Shown here: positions 7,699-15,501 of the stretch, one piece after another
Layout: each line of letters starts with the position of its first letter
Position numbering within the stretch: position 1 is the first letter of the stretch
Source: a virus
Direction: 5' to 3' (one strand)
Virus record (IMG/VR): IMGVR_UViG_3300022752_000358
Coordinates: 1-25,412 of that record
DNA: 25,412 bases
Translations under genes and position numbers: made by a program
Notes under the pieces: model-generated
Seen by the model: the letters and a program-made list of their open reading frames with translations, nothing else
Database searches by the model: none
What the model was told of the DNA's origin: nothing

Positions 7699-8868
7699 AT
7701 GCCACAGATTAATATAAACGAAAACGCAACAAATATCACAATTGCCGCAGCCGAACAAGCTTCTGCTCACATTTCTGCCTTTATGTGTGGTGCTTCATTC
7801 TACAATAAATTAGTAGAAGGAGATAATCCAGTCCCATCATATAAAATTTATAACAATTCTCAAGAATTACTTGCAGAATTTGATTCATCTGTTTTGGCCG
7901 GAACTTCTTCTGGCTTTGCCGGATCTGGAAGAGGATTTACTGGTGGAGTAACTACTGATAGAGAATTACATGCAGCATTAAATTATCTTGAATACGGTGG
8001 AATCCTTATAGCCGCAACTGGGGCAACGCAGCTCAATAGAAACGATTTAAATATTGATTCTGTTTTCTGTGAAAACAATACAAAATTCGGGGATGTAATT
8101 AATTTAATAACCCTAAGACAAGATTGTGTTGGTATTATAGGTTCTTCTTATGAGTATTATTCTGGATCTGCTGGATCTTATCCATCTGATTTCTCAGCAT
8201 TGGCCTTCAATACACTTCCGGGAATCAATGGTGTGACTCTTTATGAAGATCTTTTCTATTCAGTAGTTGGTAGAAAATCTAGAAATAGAATTTATGGCGG
8301 CGAAACTGCCCCCATAAACATTCTAATGACATCTGATGCTGCTGGTTGTTTTGCCAGAACTGATTCGGTTTCTTATCCTTGGTTTGCTCCAGCAGGAATC
8401 AATAGAGGAAAAGTAAATAGTATTATTGCTCTCACCCCAACACTAAATGATACCGATGTTACGAATTTAATAGACAACCAAAATATAAATTCATTCAATA
8501 GTCTTTTCGGTTCTGAGGGGATCTATCTCTTGGGCGATAAAACAGCAGAAACCACAGATGTCAATAAGAAACAAGTTGGCATCTCTCGCTTGATTACCTA
8601 CATTAAGAGATCATTTAGACCATTACTTGATTCCGTATTGTTTGAAATCAATGATTCTGAAACTAGAGCAAGATTTGTTACTGGAGCAACTGCGATAATG
8701 GAATTCATTAAATCCGGTAGAGGAATTTCTTCATATTCCGTAGTTTGCGACGAATCAAACAATAATGCTGCTGTGGTTGGAGCAAGACAATTCGTAGTAG
8801 ATTTGTCTTTCAAGCCCAACTTCTCAGTAAATAGCATCACATTCAGATTTACAGTTAATCAATCGTAA
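7699..8868 (+). CDS. 18: Tail sheath protein gp18 (copy A)
   Basis: This is a subunit of the contractile sheath around the tail tube. At 389 residues it is much shorter than T4 gp18 (659), but has the conserved C-terminal sheath core: SYPWFAPAG at 225-233, INRGKV, ISRLITYIKRSFRPLLDSVL, then VCDESNN at 349-355 and the closing beta strands FVVDLSFKP and ITFRFT that in the sheath family swap between subunits. The N-terminal 110 residues hold the extended arm and a Gly-rich loop (SGFAGSGRGFTGG). A GAGGA ribosome site lies nine bases before the ATG inside gp17. The stop overlaps the ATG of a second sheath-like gene (TAATG). By codon use and ribosome site it is probably the more strongly expressed copy. 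Confidence 0.9.
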   Translation: MPQININENATNITIAAAEQASAHISAFMCGASFYNKLVEGDNPVPSYKIYNNSQELLAEFDSSVLAGTSSGFAGSGRGFTGGVTTDRELHAALNYLEYGGILIAATGATQLNRNDLNIDSVFCENNTKFGDVINLITLRQDCVGIIGSSYEYYSGSAGSYPSDFSALAFNTLPGINGVTLYEDLFYSVVGRKSRNRIYGGETAPINILMTSDAAGCFARTDSVSYPWFAPAGINRGKVNSIIALTPTLNDTDVTNLIDNQNINSFNSLFGSEGIYLLGDKTAETTDVNKKQVGISRLITYIKRSFRPLLDSVLFEINDSETRARFVTGATAIMEFIKSGRGISSYSVVCDESNNNAAVVGARQFVVDLSFKPNFSVNSITFRFTVNQS

Positions 8869-10178
8869 TGTCAGTAGTTTTTCAGCTTAAAACTATAGAA
8901 GCAAAAAAGGACATAGATGTTGCTTTGCTCATCTATGAATATAATGACTTTTTTTCTTTTTTAAGAATAACTGAAAAATATAAAAAAATAACTGATATAA
9001 ATGCATTTACAGATTTAGTAAAAAATGGAGATTTTTCTGCTTTTGGATTTGCCAATTTTGAAGATTTAATTCTTAAATTAAATATAACTGGTGGAGAAGG
9101 TCTTGCTTCTAGAAAATTTGATATTTATATTAATTTTATTATAGATGCTCTTCATTACAATTATAATCTTATTCTTGTGAATATGAGCGGACCACCAAGT
9201 ACCAAATTAATAAATTTAAAGGCATCTCTTAATGAGAATTCTGTAAAATTTATAATTTACGATCCCTTACTTGAAAGTACAACACCATCTCATATTAATG
9301 TTTTTATAGAAACAAAAATTCCTGTAATTTTTAATTCTACAGTAAATTATCCAAATTCTACATCTACTCCAGTTTTTTTGGAAAGAGAATATATCTCTAA
9401 TAAAAATATAAGATTTACTTTTCTATTTAATGATTGTAATAGAATTTCTGGGTTGCAAACAGTAAGTGAAGATTTTAAACCATTTGTATTTTGTTCTACT
9501 GGAGTAAAATTAATTCAAAGATATTATAGCCGCGATGATGTAGATGGCGAATTTGGAGCTTTATATTATGTTCCCATTTCTTTAGTTTCAGATGCCGCAG
9601 GAGCAATGTCTAGATCCTTTACTCAATATCCCTGGTATTCCCCAGCTGGTTTTGAAAGAGGAAAAATACTAAATCAAAATTTTATTACTGCTGAGAATGC
9701 GTCATCTCCAGAGGGAATTGTTCCGCTAACGCCTTCTGATTTGTCTGGCTCCTCTACCAGTGCATTGGGTATTGCGTATTCAAGAGGACTAAATACATTT
9801 CTCAATGTACCAAATCAAGCAAATGTTAATGAATATTTCTTATTAAGCGATTTTTGCGGCATAACTCAAAGCGCAACGCCAATAAAAACATCTATATCTT
9901 ATGGCAATTTAATTTCATATATTAGCTTTGGCGTAAAAACTATTCTAAATTTAGCTTTATTTGAAATAAACGACGAGGGACTTAGAAATAGTACAAAATT
10001 TAGGATTGAAAGTTTCTTGCAGCCAATAGTAGCAAATCAAGGCATTGACGAGTATAGAATAGTTTGCGACGGATCTAATAATAGCCAAACTGATGTTTTA
10101 AATAGAAAACTGAATGTGGATGTGTATATTAAGCCCTCACAAAGTATAAATTTTGTCGAATTGAGCTTTACTACATAA
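8868..10178 (+). CDS. Second tail sheath-like protein (copy B)
   Basis: This is a 436-residue paralogue of the gene just upstream. The C-terminal half aligns with sheath landmarks: QYPWYSPAG at 253-261, FERGKIL, GNLISYISFGVKTI, LFEINDEGLR (copy A has LFEINDSETR), VCDGSNN at 399-405, and VDVYIKPSQSINFVELSF, which matches the family C-terminus better than copy A does. The first 230 residues share little with copy A. Base composition is extreme: positions 8941-9000 contain 8 G/C in 60. It overlaps copy A by one base and has no ribosome site, so it is probably translated by coupling at a lower level. It could be a minor sheath subunit at a tail end, a decorated ring, or a diverging duplicate. No frameshift or stop suggests decay. 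Confidence 0.82.
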   Translation: MSVVFQLKTIEAKKDIDVALLIYEYNDFFSFLRITEKYKKITDINAFTDLVKNGDFSAFGFANFEDLILKLNITGGEGLASRKFDIYINFIIDALHYNYNLILVNMSGPPSTKLINLKASLNENSVKFIIYDPLLESTTPSHINVFIETKIPVIFNSTVNYPNSTSTPVFLEREYISNKNIRFTFLFNDCNRISGLQTVSEDFKPFVFCSTGVKLIQRYYSRDDVDGEFGALYYVPISLVSDAAGAMSRSFTQYPWYSPAGFERGKILNQNFITAENASSPEGIVPLTPSDLSGSSTSALGIAYSRGLNTFLNVPNQANVNEYFLLSDFCGITQSATPIKTSISYGNLISYISFGVKTILNLALFEINDEGLRNSTKFRIESFLQPIVANQGIDEYRIVCDGSNNSQTDVLNRKLNVDVYIKPSQSINFVELSFTT

Positions 10179-10181
10179 TAT

Positions 10182-10700
10182 ATGGCAACAACTTTATCGC
10201 AGTTTATCTCAAATTTTAAAGGCGGAACTAGACGCAATCGCTTTTTGATTACTGGGACATGGCCAGCAGGATCAGTAAACGCGACAACGACTTTTCATAT
10301 CTTAACCGCAAATTTACCCGCATCAAACCTTGGAATGGTAACAATTCCTTGGAGAGGGAGAGAAATTAATTTTGCTGGTGATAGGCAATATGATCCTTGG
10401 GAAATAATCGTATTGGATGATACTGGAGCAAATGTAAATTTGTGGAAGTCTTTTCATCAATGGCAAAAATCGATAAACGATCATAAAAATAATACTCATA
10501 CTGCTTCAAACGACTCTTTCAATACTTTGAAAAAGGATTGGAGAGTGCAGCATTTAAATTTAAATGGTAGTGTAATTAAAACTATGTTACTAAAGGGGTG
10601 TTGGCCTGCTCTAGTTGCTCCAGTTCAATTCAATATGAAAGAAAACACATTTAACACCTTTGCTGTTAGAATGAATTACGATTTCTATACTGGAGTCTAA
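10182..10700 (+). CDS. 19: Tail tube protein gp19 (copy A)
   Basis: This is a subunit of the inner tail tube through which DNA passes. At 172 residues it is close to T4 gp19 (163). Family features are FKGGTRRNRFLITG at about 12-25, PWRGREINFAGDRQYDPWEI in the middle, NLWKSFHQWQKSINDHKNN, and the C-terminal LKGCWPALVAPVQFNM followed by paired beta strands (FNTFAVRMNYDFY). It sits directly after the sheath genes as in T4. The start is preceded by CTACATAATATATG with no Shine-Dalgarno sequence. Another tube gene follows after one base and shares the GGTR(R/K)NRF and GCWP-x4-P-x3-NM signatures. Confidence 0.93.
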   Translation: MATTLSQFISNFKGGTRRNRFLITGTWPAGSVNATTTFHILTANLPASNLGMVTIPWRGREINFAGDRQYDPWEIIVLDDTGANVNLWKSFHQWQKSINDHKNNTHTASNDSFNTLKKDWRVQHLNLNGSVIKTMLLKGCWPALVAPVQFNMKENTFNTFAVRMNYDFYTGV

Positions 10701-10701
10701 A

Positions 10702-11241
10702 ATGGCACAATCAATAAATGATTTTAAAAATAGTTTCTTTGGTGGCACTAGAAAAAATCGATTTAGGCTTTCCGGTAGATTTCCAAACGGAGAATGGAAT
10801 GATTTTTTGGTCAGTGCTGCCAGCTTGCCTCAAGCAGCCACATTAACAAATGTTTTTGATCATAGAGGTAGAAAACTTTTAGTTCCTGGAGATCGTATCT
10901 ACGGTTCTCAACCCGGCGGAACAAACTGGAATGTTGTTGTTTTGGATGATAATGAGCAAAATTCAAATCCTCTTTGGTCCAAGCTACATGCTTGGAGCAG
11001 TTCTATAAACAATCACGAATTAAACACAGGAACCCAAATAAATCCTGTAAGTTATAAACGAGATGGTTGGATAGTAGAACAATTAGATCTGGATTGCTCT
11101 ACTGTATTAAAAAGTATTACATTATCTGGTTGCTGGCCATTTATGATTGGACCAATCGACCTAAATATGTCGTTGAACGATGAGTATGTGACTTTTAATG
11201 CTACATTTGCGTTTGATTATTATGAAGTGAATGGTATTTAA
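10702..11241 (+). CDS. Second tail tube protein (copy B)
   Basis: This is a 179-residue paralogue of the preceding tube gene. Shared elements in the same order are FKNSFFGGTRKNRF at the N-terminus, ASLPQAATL, HRGRKLLVPGDRIYG, WNVVVLDDNEQN, LWSKLHAWSSSINNHELN, and SGCWPFMIGPIDLNM near the end, closing with FNATFAFDYYEV. All core tube positions are kept, so it should fold and could form tube rings alone or mixed with copy A. A GGAG ribosome site lies seven bases before the ATG in the end of copy A. Which copy is the main tube protein cannot be told from sequence. Alternatives are a tube initiator or terminator ring, or a special ring matched to the second sheath copy. Confidence 0.88.
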   Translation: MAQSINDFKNSFFGGTRKNRFRLSGRFPNGEWNDFLVSAASLPQAATLTNVFDHRGRKLLVPGDRIYGSQPGGTNWNVVVLDDNEQNSNPLWSKLHAWSSSINNHELNTGTQINPVSYKRDGWIVEQLDLDCSTVLKSITLSGCWPFMIGPIDLNMSLNDEYVTFNATFAFDYYEVNGI

Positions 11242-11255
11242 AATTGGAGAAATAA

Positions 11256-12800
11256 ATGGCCTTTAATCTATTTGGTTTTCAGATAAGTAAAAAAAATAAG
11301 GAAGACATTCTTCCATTACAAAACTTTACTACACCTGAAGAATTTGATGGTGCTTATGTAACTGAAGGAGCAGGAGTCTACGGAACATTCGTTGACTTCA
11401 TGGGTTCTCAGAAGAACGACAATGCTTTAATTGCTCAGTATAGAGCAATGGCACTTTTTCCAGAGTGTGATACTGCGATTGACGAAATTACTAATGAATC
11501 AATAGTAATGGGATTTGATAGAAAGCCAATAAAGCTTGATTTATCAAAGATTGATTTTTCTGATAATATCAAAAGTAAAATATATTACGAATTTGATAAT
11601 ATTTTAAAATTATTAGATTTTCATGATAAAGGGTATGAAATTTTTAGAAGATGGTATATCGATTCTAAATTATTTTATTATATTACCATCAATACAAATA
11701 GCCCCGGTGAAGGAATTAAACAATTAATTCCTCTTGATGCTACCAAGATAAAGAAAGTTAGAAAACTAAAGACAAAGAACGCAAAACAAGATGGGGCTAG
11801 TCTATCCCTAATTCAAGATATTGAGGAATATTATCTTTATACAAACACAGATAAAAACTCAGTTATTGCTACGCCAACATCTGGCCTGAAGATATCACCA
11901 GATTCAATTTGCTTCGTGCATTCTGGAATGGTGGATATGAACACCAAGAGAGTCATTGGTTACCTCCACAAGGCCATTAGACCTCTAAACATGCTTAGAC
12001 AGATCGAAGATGCCATTGTCGTATATCGCATCTCTCGCGCCCCAGAGCGTCGTATCTTCTATATCGATGTCGGCAATCTACCAAAGCAAAAGGCCGAACA
12101 ATATGTCCGTGAGCTTATGAACAAGTATCGTAATAAGCTCATTTACAACCAGACTACGGGTGAAATAAAGGACGATAGAAATCAGATGGCCATGATTGAA
12201 GATTACTGGCTACCTCGCCGCGAAGGTGGTAGAGGAACTGAAATTTCTACCCTAGACGGGGGACAGAATCTCGGTGAATTGACCGATGTTGAATATTTCA
12301 AGAAAAAGCTCTACTACGCTTTGAATATTCCTCCATCAAGACTTGTAGGGGAAAACGGATTCAATCTTGGAAGATCGGCTGATATCACGCGAGATGAGGT
12401 CAAGTTCTATAAATTTATTGAAAGATTGCGTTATAAGTTCTCAACTATGTTCCTTCAGCTTATAAGAATTCAATTGATTTTGAAGGGCATAATAACAGAA
12501 GAGGACTGGGATGTTATTAGTCCTCATATAAACTTCTCTTTCACCCGTGATTCATATTTTAACGATATGAAAGATGCTGAAATTCTATCTGCAAGAATGG
12601 AATTAGCTGCTGCTATGGAACCCATGATCGGTAAATATTATTCTTCTGCCTATATCAGAAAGAATATTTTGAAGCAAACTGAAGAAGAAATCAATCAAAT
12701 TGACGCAGAAATGCAGATTGATATTGCAAAACAAAGACAGGCCGAAATGGAACAAATGCAAATGCAACAGGCTATGGGCGAACAACCAGAACAAGCATAA
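11256..12800 (+). CDS. 20: Portal vertex protein gp20
   Basis: This is the dodecameric portal at one head vertex: it nucleates prohead assembly, is the docking site of gp17 and is the DNA channel. The 514 residues (T4 has 524) show family features: LFPECDTAIDEITNESIV near 70-90, a wing region with REGGRGTEISTLDGGQNLGE, then FKKKLYYALNIPPSRLVG and the SFTRDSYFNDMKDAEIL segment. The C-terminal 45 residues are helical and rich in Gln, Met and Glu. A GGAG ribosome site (11246-11249) precedes the ATG at good spacing. It opens the head-gene block right after the tail tube genes, the standard T4 order. Confidence 0.96.
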   Translation: MAFNLFGFQISKKNKEDILPLQNFTTPEEFDGAYVTEGAGVYGTFVDFMGSQKNDNALIAQYRAMALFPECDTAIDEITNESIVMGFDRKPIKLDLSKIDFSDNIKSKIYYEFDNILKLLDFHDKGYEIFRRWYIDSKLFYYITINTNSPGEGIKQLIPLDATKIKKVRKLKTKNAKQDGASLSLIQDIEEYYLYTNTDKNSVIATPTSGLKISPDSICFVHSGMVDMNTKRVIGYLHKAIRPLNMLRQIEDAIVVYRISRAPERRIFYIDVGNLPKQKAEQYVRELMNKYRNKLIYNQTTGEIKDDRNQMAMIEDYWLPRREGGRGTEISTLDGGQNLGELTDVEYFKKKLYYALNIPPSRLVGENGFNLGRSADITRDEVKFYKFIERLRYKFSTMFLQLIRIQLILKGIITEEDWDVISPHINFSFTRDSYFNDMKDAEILSARMELAAAMEPMIGKYYSSAYIRKNILKQTEEEINQIDAEMQIDIAKQRQAEMEQMQMQQAMGEQPEQA

Positions 12801-12811
12801 TATTAAAAAAT

Positions 12812-12819
12812 TCTAAATA
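12812..12819 (+). promoter_or_regulatory. Putative late promoter box before gp67-like gene
   Basis: TCTAAATA differs at one position from the T4 late box TATAAATA. It lies in the 34-base gap after the portal gene, with an AAAGGGA ribosome site and the ATG at 12835 downstream at normal distances. Confidence 0.45.
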
Positions 12820-12834
12820 GAAAGGGAAAACACT

Positions 12835-13161
12835 ATGAAAGCAAAAAAGATCATTCTATCAATCCTTGATGAAAATGCAGTAGCTGCAAAAAATTTAATT
12901 TCAGAAGATTTGACCATAAAACTCGGTCAAAGACTTGCTGAAGAATATGTTCGCGTTGCTAAAACAACCTTCAATGAAGCAGACAATAATTTAGCAAATA
13001 ATTATCCTCCCTTCGATAAGGTGACTAGAGGAGACATTATTGCTGCCGGAAGAGATGAAGAACAAGACGGAGAAGCCGAAGAGGGCGAAGAAGAAGGCGA
13101 AGATGAAACTGTAGATATGCCAACAAATGCATTTGATGTTCGTCTATCATACAACGGATAA
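12835..13161 (+). CDS. 67: Acidic prohead core protein, gp67-like
   Basis: This encodes a 108-residue protein between portal and protease genes, where T4 has gp67 (80 residues) and gp68. The N-terminal 50 residues are helical and mixed-charge (AVAAKNLISEDLTIKLGQRL). A Glu/Asp-rich tract at about 74-91 (EEQDGEAEEGEEEGEDE) resembles the acidic tail of T4 gp67. Such proteins fill the prohead core and are destroyed by gp21. Candidate cleavage points are ISE/D at 22-25 and FNE/A at 46-49, neither canonical. Only one gene is present here, so gp68 is either missing or merged. The assignment rests on position and acidity more than on sequence identity. Confidence 0.65.
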   Translation: MKAKKIILSILDENAVAAKNLISEDLTIKLGQRLAEEYVRVAKTTFNEADNNLANNYPPFDKVTRGDIIAAGRDEEQDGEAEEGEEEGEDETVDMPTNAFDVRLSYNG

Positions 13162-13164
13162 TAA

Positions 13165-13809
13165 ATGAAACTAATCACCGAAACAATTGAAGAAGTAGCA
13201 TACCTGACAGAAAATACCAACGGTGAAAAACAACATTTCATCGAAGGTGTTTTCATGCAGGCTGAAACCAAGAACAAGAATGGAAGAGTTTATCCAAAGC
13301 CAATTCTTGTAAAAGAAGCAATGCGTTATGTCACAGAATATGTGAACAAGAACCGTGCTCTCGGTGAACTGAACCACCCAACTGGACCATCAGTTAATCT
13401 AGATCGCGTATCTCACAAGGTAACTTGGCTATACGAGAATAACAATGATTTCTACGGAAAGGCTAAGATTCTTGACACTCCATGCGGACAGATTGTAAAA
13501 AATCTAATGAATGAGGGCGTTAAACTTGGTGTATCAACCCGTGGAATGGGGTCTTTAGAAAAGAGAGGCGGGGTCAATGTTGTCAAAGAAGACTTCATGC
13601 TTGCCGCTATCGATATCGTCGCTGATCCTTCAGCCCCAAATGCTTTCGTAAACGGAATCATGGAAGGTAGAGAATGGGTCTGGGACAACGGTATTCTCAA
13701 GGAACAACAGATTGCTGAATATCACAATTCATTAAAGAAGACTCCTTCAAGAAAACTACAGGCAGAATCTATGAAACTTTTTGCAGATTTCTTAAGAAAA
13801 ATTAAATGA
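13165..13809 (+). CDS. 21: Prohead maturation protease gp21
   Basis: This serine protease is built into the prohead core and trims capsid and scaffold proteins before DNA packaging. The 214 residues (T4 has 212) hold the herpes-like or T4 prohead protease signatures: the catalytic His in GELNHPTGPSVNLDRVSHKV (H71), the catalytic Ser in LGVSTRGMGS (S124), and the conserved IDIVADPSAPNAFV segment near 150-163. The C-terminal tail is basic and helical, as in the T4 enzyme, where it is removed on self-cleavage. It starts three bases after the core protein gene and overlaps the next ATG by four bases (AAATGA). Confidence 0.95.
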   Translation: MKLITETIEEVAYLTENTNGEKQHFIEGVFMQAETKNKNGRVYPKPILVKEAMRYVTEYVNKNRALGELNHPTGPSVNLDRVSHKVTWLYENNNDFYGKAKILDTPCGQIVKNLMNEGVKLGVSTRGMGSLEKRGGVNVVKEDFMLAAIDIVADPSAPNAFVNGIMEGREWVWDNGILKEQQIAEYHNSLKKTPSRKLQAESMKLFADFLRKIK

Positions 13810-14468
13810 AAAAATTATCGGCAAAACAAGAAAGACAATTAAACCTAGTATCAAGCCAAGTCTTGAATGAGGGGCTTTTTGGATTTCAAATGCCAACACA
13901 ATTAAATAATCCAGAAAGTAATCCTATTCTTGGTCTTGCTAATATGGCTCTTAGACGAGGATCTGCTTATAAAAATCAACAAGCACAGATAGAAGCAGGC
14001 AGACAAGAACAAGCAAGAGTTTCAGGAGTAAAGAGAAGTCAGCACGATGCTACTATTAAAGCATTAAGTGATAAAGTTCTCAATCCACAACATCCAGAAT
14101 ATCATTCTGGAAATAATCCAATCATTAGAGCACATTTAGAAAATGCGATAAATGATCCTGATAATGCTGATATGCATCATGCACAAGCCATAAAAGCAGC
14201 AGGACTTCCAAATCCTCTACATGAGAATGCTGGTGCAGCAGCTGTAACTGGTGCTTTGGCTGGTGCTGCTACAGGAGGAGAAAAAAAAGAAAGACCTAAA
14301 GGAATTTTAGGTAGTATCGGGTCTGAGATTAAAAAAGCATCTTTAAGTGCTTTATTAAAACCAATAATGGTTCCAACTTTAGGAACAATTGCCTCTATCG
14401 GAAATGCTCAATTAAGAAGAGCAAACATCTCCAATTACTTAAAAGGTATTGGAGCTGCTGAACAATAA
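13806..14468 (+). CDS. Unknown protein, candidate gp21-processed internal head protein
   Basis: This is a 220-residue protein with no family I recognise, inserted between protease and scaffold genes, which are adjacent in T4. The first 22 residues form a basic amphipathic helix ending in VLNEG. LNE/G at 20-23 fits the gp21 consensus (Leu or Ile, any residue, Glu, cut before Ala or Gly). T4 internal proteins carry a comparable short N-terminal targeting peptide removed the same way. After it come a polar helical region with two His-rich spots, a Gly/Ala-rich stretch at about 142-158, and a basic, partly hydrophobic C-terminus. It overlaps gp21 by four bases and has only a weak ribosome site (AAGAAA). 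A packaged, DNA-associated head protein is an inference. Confidence 0.6.
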   Translation: MKKLSAKQERQLNLVSSQVLNEGLFGFQMPTQLNNPESNPILGLANMALRRGSAYKNQQAQIEAGRQEQARVSGVKRSQHDATIKALSDKVLNPQHPEYHSGNNPIIRAHLENAINDPDNADMHHAQAIKAAGLPNPLHENAGAAAVTGALAGAATGGEKKERPKGILGSIGSEIKKASLSALLKPIMVPTLGTIASIGNAQLRRANISNYLKGIGAAEQ

Positions 14469-14470
14469 TT

Positions 14471-14478
14471 TATAAATA
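14471..14478 (+). promoter_or_regulatory. T4-type late promoter for gp22
   Basis: A perfect TATAAATA lies in the 27-base gap before gp22, followed by a GGAG ribosome site and the ATG at 14496. In T4 this box alone is what gp55-bound RNA polymerase recognises. Confidence 0.75.
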
Positions 14479-14495
14479 CAAACGGAGAAAACTAT

Positions 14496-15470
14496 ATGCC
14501 ACAAGGTACAGAAATTGAACATGATATCGAAGGAAAAGGAGCCTTTGACGCAGAAGGAAAAGGCTTCATTCTAGGAACTGCTTATCCTCCAGCTGAAGGA
14601 TTAGCCCAAATGAATATGAGCACAATCGCAACACCAAAGATTCCAGCTTTTGGAATGCCTGGTGGAATGCCAGTTGCTCAACAAGGAGAAGAAGAGGAGG
14701 AGGGTGAAGGTGAAGAAGAAGAAGCACTAAAAGAACATTTAGCAGCTCTTTTTGCTAATCTAAATCTCTCTGAAGATTTCGTAGAAAAAGCAAAGACAAT
14801 TTTTGTCGCTGCTGTCAATGAAAAAGCACGCGAAATCGGTGCTCAACTCTCTGAGCACTATCAGGTCGAATACAGCAATGCTCTTCAGACAACTGTTTCA
14901 GAACTAACTGAAAAGGTTGATGATTACCTAACTTATGTTGTAGAAGAATGGGTTGATCAGAACAAGCTTCAGGTTGAGCGCGGTATCAAGATCGAACTTG
15001 CTGAAAACTTCATCTTTGGTCTAAAGAAACTCTTTGAAAGCAATTTCATCGATGTTCCTGATGAGAAGTATGATGTTCTAGATGAACTATACACTAAGAT
15101 TGAAGAAAGCAACAATGAGCTTAACAAGGCTATTAATGAAAATGTTAAGCTTCGTAAGAACTTGCTTGAATCACACGCAATTAATATCTTTGCTCAGGAA
15201 ACACACGGTTTAGCCGCAACTCAGGTTGAGAAGCTTGCTTCACTTGCTGAAGGTCTTGATTACGAAAATCCAGAGCAATTCCGTAACAAATTACAAATTC
15301 TAAAGGAAAGCTATTTTGCAGCTCCTCAGCAGCCAGTAATTCAAGCACCTTCCTTCAGACAACAACCCCGCGTTTTAGATATTCTTGACACCTCAAGTGA
15401 GCCTGAAACACTTACAGAAGGCGTTATGGATGTCTATAGCAGAGCCTTGAGTAGACACTTAAAGAAATAA
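14496..15470 (+). CDS. 22: Prohead scaffold core protein gp22
   Basis: This is the main internal scaffold around which gp23 assembles; gp21 later cuts it to small peptides. The 324 residues (T4 has 269) have an N-terminal Gly/Pro/Met-rich segment, a poly-Glu tract at 65-76, and then a long mainly helical region from about 77 to 270 with heptad-like charge patterns, as expected of the scaffold. Two perfect gp21 sites are present: LAE/G at 250-253 and LTE/G at 306-309, near the C-terminus where T4 gp22 also has sites. A late box and a GGAG ribosome site precede it. Identity is supported by position between protease and capsid genes, helix content and the cut sites. Confidence 0.88.
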   Translation: MPQGTEIEHDIEGKGAFDAEGKGFILGTAYPPAEGLAQMNMSTIATPKIPAFGMPGGMPVAQQGEEEEEGEGEEEEALKEHLAALFANLNLSEDFVEKAKTIFVAAVNEKAREIGAQLSEHYQVEYSNALQTTVSELTEKVDDYLTYVVEEWVDQNKLQVERGIKIELAENFIFGLKKLFESNFIDVPDEKYDVLDELYTKIEESNNELNKAINENVKLRKNLLESHAINIFAQETHGLAATQVEKLASLAEGLDYENPEQFRNKLQILKESYFAAPQQPVIQAPSFRQQPRVLDILDTSSEPETLTEGVMDVYSRALSRHLKK

Positions 15471-15474
15471 GGAT

Positions 15475-15482
15475 TATAAATA
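15475..15482 (+). promoter_or_regulatory. T4-type late promoter for gp23
   Basis: A perfect TATAAATA lies in the 31-base gap between the gp22 stop and the gp23 ATG, followed by an AGGAG ribosome site at normal spacing. This is the same layout as upstream of gp22. Confidence 0.78.
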
Positions 15483-15501
15483 AAATTACTAGGAGATACA
15501 A

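Noticed and set aside
12800-13000. Possible gp68 gene between the gp67-like gene and gp21
   Set aside because: Only three bases separate the gp67-like stop and the gp21 start, and no other frame there has support.
13002-13277. Minus-strand open frame of 91 codons
   Set aside because: It is opposite the acidic gp67-like gene and the gp21 start. The Ser-rich translation is simply the reverse of the Glu-rich repeat, with no ribosome site or family.
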